A stretch of 8,959 nucleotides of DNA, taken from contig JAEDMO010000036.1 in the NCBI GenBank assembly GCA_016302935.1, forward strand, positions 1-8,959. The letters are read 5' to 3'. The stretch is from Bacilli bacterium. Lineage in GTDB: Bacteria > Bacillota_I > Bacilli_A > RF39 > UBA660. The notes under the pieces are model-generated. The model did not search any database. It was not told where the DNA came from and saw only the letters and a list, made by a program, of their open reading frames with translations. This document shows positions 6,508-8,959 of this stretch, piece by piece. Positions within the stretch are counted from its first letter, which is position 1. The number at the start of each line of letters is the position of its first letter. The translations under genes were made by a program, and so were the position numbers.

Positions 6508-8949
6508 ATGAAAAAGAAAAATGGCTTTACTCTAGTAGAAATTCTAATAACTATTGTAATAATAGGATTAATACTATTGATAGTTATTCCAACAGTAAAT
6601 AACTTAAATCAAAAAGCACTAGAAAAAAGTAAACAGATTTTTTATAGCAACGTTAAAAGTGCTGCATTATCATATGCAGATGAATTTGCTAATGATATTA
6701 AATGGAAAATCGATTCTAAGGATGGTATCGAAGAAGCTAACGAGTATATTTGCATACCAGTAAAATTCTTAAAAGAAAAAGGCTTTTTCAAAGATACCTT
6801 ACAAATACCAGGAGAAAATAAAGAATTAGTAGGATTAGTCAGAATAGAAAGAGATAAAGTAACCAAAGTCATAGATAAAAATACCATAGATCCAGATAAC
6901 TACGATTGCCAAGTTTCCGATTCAAAAAAACCAGAAATAAATTTAGTAGTTAAAGATGAAGTAGGTAATGCCCTTAATATTAATAATATGTCTTGGACAA
7001 ACAAAACAATAATTCTAGCAATCAGTGCCTACGATGAAAATGGAATTAATTCAATAAAGATAAAGTATAATTCTGAGCAAGAAATTCCTTATTATCAAGA
7101 TAAGGTTCAAATTACCATAGATGATAATATCAATAAAACATTAAATATTTATGCCACTGATAATTATGGTAATGAATCAGAAAATATTTCATTTCCTATT
7201 ATGATTGATAAAATAGTTCCAACAGTAGATAGTATTTCAGCAAATAAAACATCAGATATGATAACTGTAAGTGCTACTGCCAGTGATAATTTAAGTGGGG
7301 TAGTATCATATTGGTATAGTATCGATGGAACAAATTATTATAGATCAAATGATTCAAGTTATAACTTTGGTAATGTATCAGATGGTAGTTATACCGCTTA
7401 TGTATATGTTAAAGATGCTGCTGGAAACACTTCAAGCATATCACAAGTTGATGTAATCTTCGATAATACACCTCCACAATTAGCATCATTAAATGTAACT
7501 TCAAGTGCAGGTACTTATACTAGTGGTAATACCATTAACATCGAAGCAACTTATAGTGAAAACATACTTAATGGTAGTGGCAATACATTTACCTCTACCG
7601 ATGCCCCAGTCTTATCATTAAAGTTTGGTTCAGGAGAATCTAGAAATGCTACTTTTGTAAGCCACAGTGGTAACAAAATTGTTTATCAAATAACAGTAAA
7701 TAGTAGTGATTTAGGTACATTACAAATAAATTCTTATAGTGGAACCGTATATGATACAGCTAATAATCAATTAAATATAACGACACCATCACTAGGAGGA
7801 AATACTGTCAGTGCAAGTACCAAAGCTAAGATAGATAGTACTTATTATGCAACATTAGCAAATGCTATTGCCTCTAGTGGAACTACTAAAACCATTCAAA
7901 TGGTAAATAATACAGCTGAATGTGTTGTAATACCAAGTACTAATACCATTACCTTAGATTTAAATGGTAAAACAATTACTTGTAATACAGCAAATACCAG
8001 TGCCATTACCAATAATGGAACATTAACAGTAAATGATACTTCTACTGGTGGTGCAATAATTTCAACTAGTGGAGTAGGAATAAATAACGTATCAACAGGT
8101 ACTGTAACAATAGCAAGCGGTAGTGTAAAAGGAAAAGAAAGTGGAATATACAATACAACAAGTGGTACTATAAATATAGGTCTAAGTACCGATACATTGA
8201 GTACTGAAGCTCCAGAAATATATAGTACTGGTGGTTCAGCATATGGAGTATATATGAATAATGGAGGAACATTAAATATAAATAACGGAAGCATATATAC
8301 AGCAAATACCAGTGTAACAAGTGCATACTATAAAGGTAGTTGTACACTAACAGCAAGAAGTGGCTACCATATTACTTCTGCTACTGCTACGGTAGATGGA
8401 ACCAATTATAAGAAGTCATACTTAGTAAGTGGAGTTACCCAAATACAATATCAATACAGAAATTATGATTCTTGTATGAGCACTAGATGTGTAGGAGGAA
8501 ACGAAGAATGTGGCTATAATAGTTGTTCTGACCCTTCATGTGGATGTGCTGAATGGAATTATAAAACCGTGTGTGGTCCATTTGAAGAAAGCTATGGTTC
8601 ACTATTCCATAGTAATAGTAACCGATCTAATTGTGGTAGTTGTGGTTCTGATTGTACATCATGCATATCTTGCTCTGGGCGTCCTGGTGATTATGAATGC
8701 CATACTCTAACACGTTCATGTAGTCGACAAAAGACATCATGCCGTCGTTATAAAACTTGTACCAGTTCTTCGTGTGGGGTTAAATATTGCTACAATAGCT
8801 GTTTAGATACAGAATGTGTAGGAGGATATACCAGTTGGACTAGTTGGTCCCCAAGTACTTTATCCGGTTACTCATACTGTCAAAAACGAACCTGTAATTT
8901 AGACGCAGAAGGCGTAGTAACATCATGTGGCTCAGCAGGATCTTGTTAG
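6508..8949 (+). CDS. Giant type IV pilin-like surface protein with Ig-like, beta-helix-like and Cys-rich regions
   Basis: 813 residues, far longer than ordinary pilins or pseudopilins (about 100-200). The leader MKKKNG is followed by FTLVEILITIV, a class III prepilin signal: cleavage predicted between G6 and F7, with the conserved Glu at mature position 5 (E11) and a hydrophobic helix to about residue 28. Residues 29-134 are a pilin-like stem with C82 and C134. Ig-like domains follow at about 142-233 and 236-318 (ending in the DKIVPT and DNTPP type junctions), then a third beta domain at about 321-434 resembling the SwmB/invasin-type surface repeats. Residues about 450-610 hold repeating short strands (DLNGKTI, NNGTLTV, STGTVTI, TSGTINI, NGGTLNI) like a right-handed beta-helix. 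Residues 656-813 contain 24 cysteines and a WTSWS motif. It is probably exported by a type IV pilus-like system and displayed outside, perhaps as an adhesin. No prepilin peptidase or pilus motor gene lies in the window. Confidence 0.85.
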   Translation: MKKKNGFTLVEILITIVIIGLILLIVIPTVNNLNQKALEKSKQIFYSNVKSAALSYADEFANDIKWKIDSKDGIEEANEYICIPVKFLKEKGFFKDTLQIPGENKELVGLVRIERDKVTKVIDKNTIDPDNYDCQVSDSKKPEINLVVKDEVGNALNINNMSWTNKTIILAISAYDENGINSIKIKYNSEQEIPYYQDKVQITIDDNINKTLNIYATDNYGNESENISFPIMIDKIVPTVDSISANKTSDMITVSATASDNLSGVVSYWYSIDGTNYYRSNDSSYNFGNVSDGSYTAYVYVKDAAGNTSSISQVDVIFDNTPPQLASLNVTSSAGTYTSGNTINIEATYSENILNGSGNTFTSTDAPVLSLKFGSGESRNATFVSHSGNKIVYQITVNSSDLGTLQINSYSGTVYDTANNQLNITTPSLGGNTVSASTKAKIDSTYYATLANAIASSGTTKTIQMVNNTAECVVIPSTNTITLDLNGKTITCNTANTSAITNNGTLTVNDTSTGGAIISTSGVGINNVSTGTVTIASGSVKGKESGIYNTTSGTINIGLSTDTLSTEAPEIYSTGGSAYGVYMNNGGTLNINNGSIYTANTSVTSAYYKGSCTLTARSGYHITSATATVDGTNYKKSYLVSGVTQIQYQYRNYDSCMSTRCVGGNEECGYNSCSDPSCGCAEWNYKTVCGPFEESYGSLFHSNSNRSNCGSCGSDCTSCISCSGRPGDYECHTLTRSCSRQKTSCRRYKTCTSSSCGVKYCYNSCLDTECVGGYTSWTSWSPSTLSGYSYCQKRTCNLDAEGVVTSCGSAGSC

Positions 8950-8953
8950 GAGG
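8948..8953 (+). promoter_or_regulatory. Strong Shine-Dalgarno for a gene starting beyond the window
   Basis: AGGAGG overlaps the TAG stop of the pilin-like gene (8947-8949) and continues as GGTGAAA to the window end. This is the best match to the anti-Shine-Dalgarno seen here and points to a co-transcribed downstream gene whose start lies just past 8959. A GTG at 8954 directly abuts the site and is too close to be a likely start. Confidence 0.6.
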
Positions 8954-8959
8954 GTGAAA

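Noticed and set aside
7896..8294. 132-codon open frame on the minus strand opposite the beta-helix-like region
   Set aside because: It is the complement of a repetitive Thr/Asn/Gly coding region and gives a low-complexity hydrophobic product with no supported start. The plus-strand frame is clearly the coding one.
8510..8710. 66-codon open frame on the plus strand inside the Cys-rich tail
   Set aside because: It is a shifted frame of the Cys-rich region (TGT repeats read as Val/Ile/Leu codons), with no ribosome binding site of the type used here.

Overview
This is a low-GC (roughly 30% by eye), AT-rich bacterial window with every supported gene on the + strand. The ribosome binding sites are mostly AGGTGA, the commonest arginine codon is AGA, and tryptophan is always TGG, so UGA is a stop (standard bacterial code, not the mycoplasma code). 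Together with the gene content (NodB deacetylase with a PdaC-like N-domain, PlsC-type acyltransferases, a type IV pilin-like giant surface protein with a Cys-rich tail) this suggests an uncultured low-GC Firmicute, perhaps one of the gut Bacilli related to the RF39 group. That placement is inference.

Layout: (1) positions 1-55 are probably the last codons of an upstream gene. (2) 102-1121 encodes a membrane-anchored polysaccharide (peptidoglycan) deacetylase. (3) 1192-6455 is a compact four-gene lipid operon behind a near-consensus promoter (TTGAAA-17-TATAAT): a stand-alone PlsC-like acyltransferase, two tandem paralogous AMP-forming acyl ligases, and a fusion of a CDP-alcohol phosphatidyltransferase with a second PlsC-like domain. 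Gaps are 1 nt, a 4-nt overlap, and 2 nt. (4) 6508-8949 encodes an 813-residue pilin-like surface protein with an N-terminal prepilin signal, Ig-like domains, a beta-helix-like repeat region and a tail with 24 cysteines. (5) The last bases carry a strong Shine-Dalgarno for a gene starting just outside the window.

How the genes may work together: the ligases would activate fatty acids to acyl-AMP and then a thioester, the PlsC domains would transfer the acyl group to lyso-phosphatidic acid or another lysophospholipid, and the CDP-alcohol phosphatidyltransferase domain would make the phospholipid head group (by similarity, phosphatidylglycerol phosphate). The operon contains the parts of the enterobacterial Aas enzyme (PlsC plus acyl ligase) as separate genes, with the ligase duplicated and a head-group enzyme added. 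The flanking deacetylase and pilin-like protein are cell-envelope genes that appear to be transcribed separately.

The most interesting items are the phosphatidyltransferase-PlsC fusion inside this operon, the uneven conservation between the two ligase copies, and the Cys-rich tail of the surface protein with its abrupt change in arginine codon use. No RNA genes, CRISPR arrays, insertion sequences or convincing strong terminators were seen.
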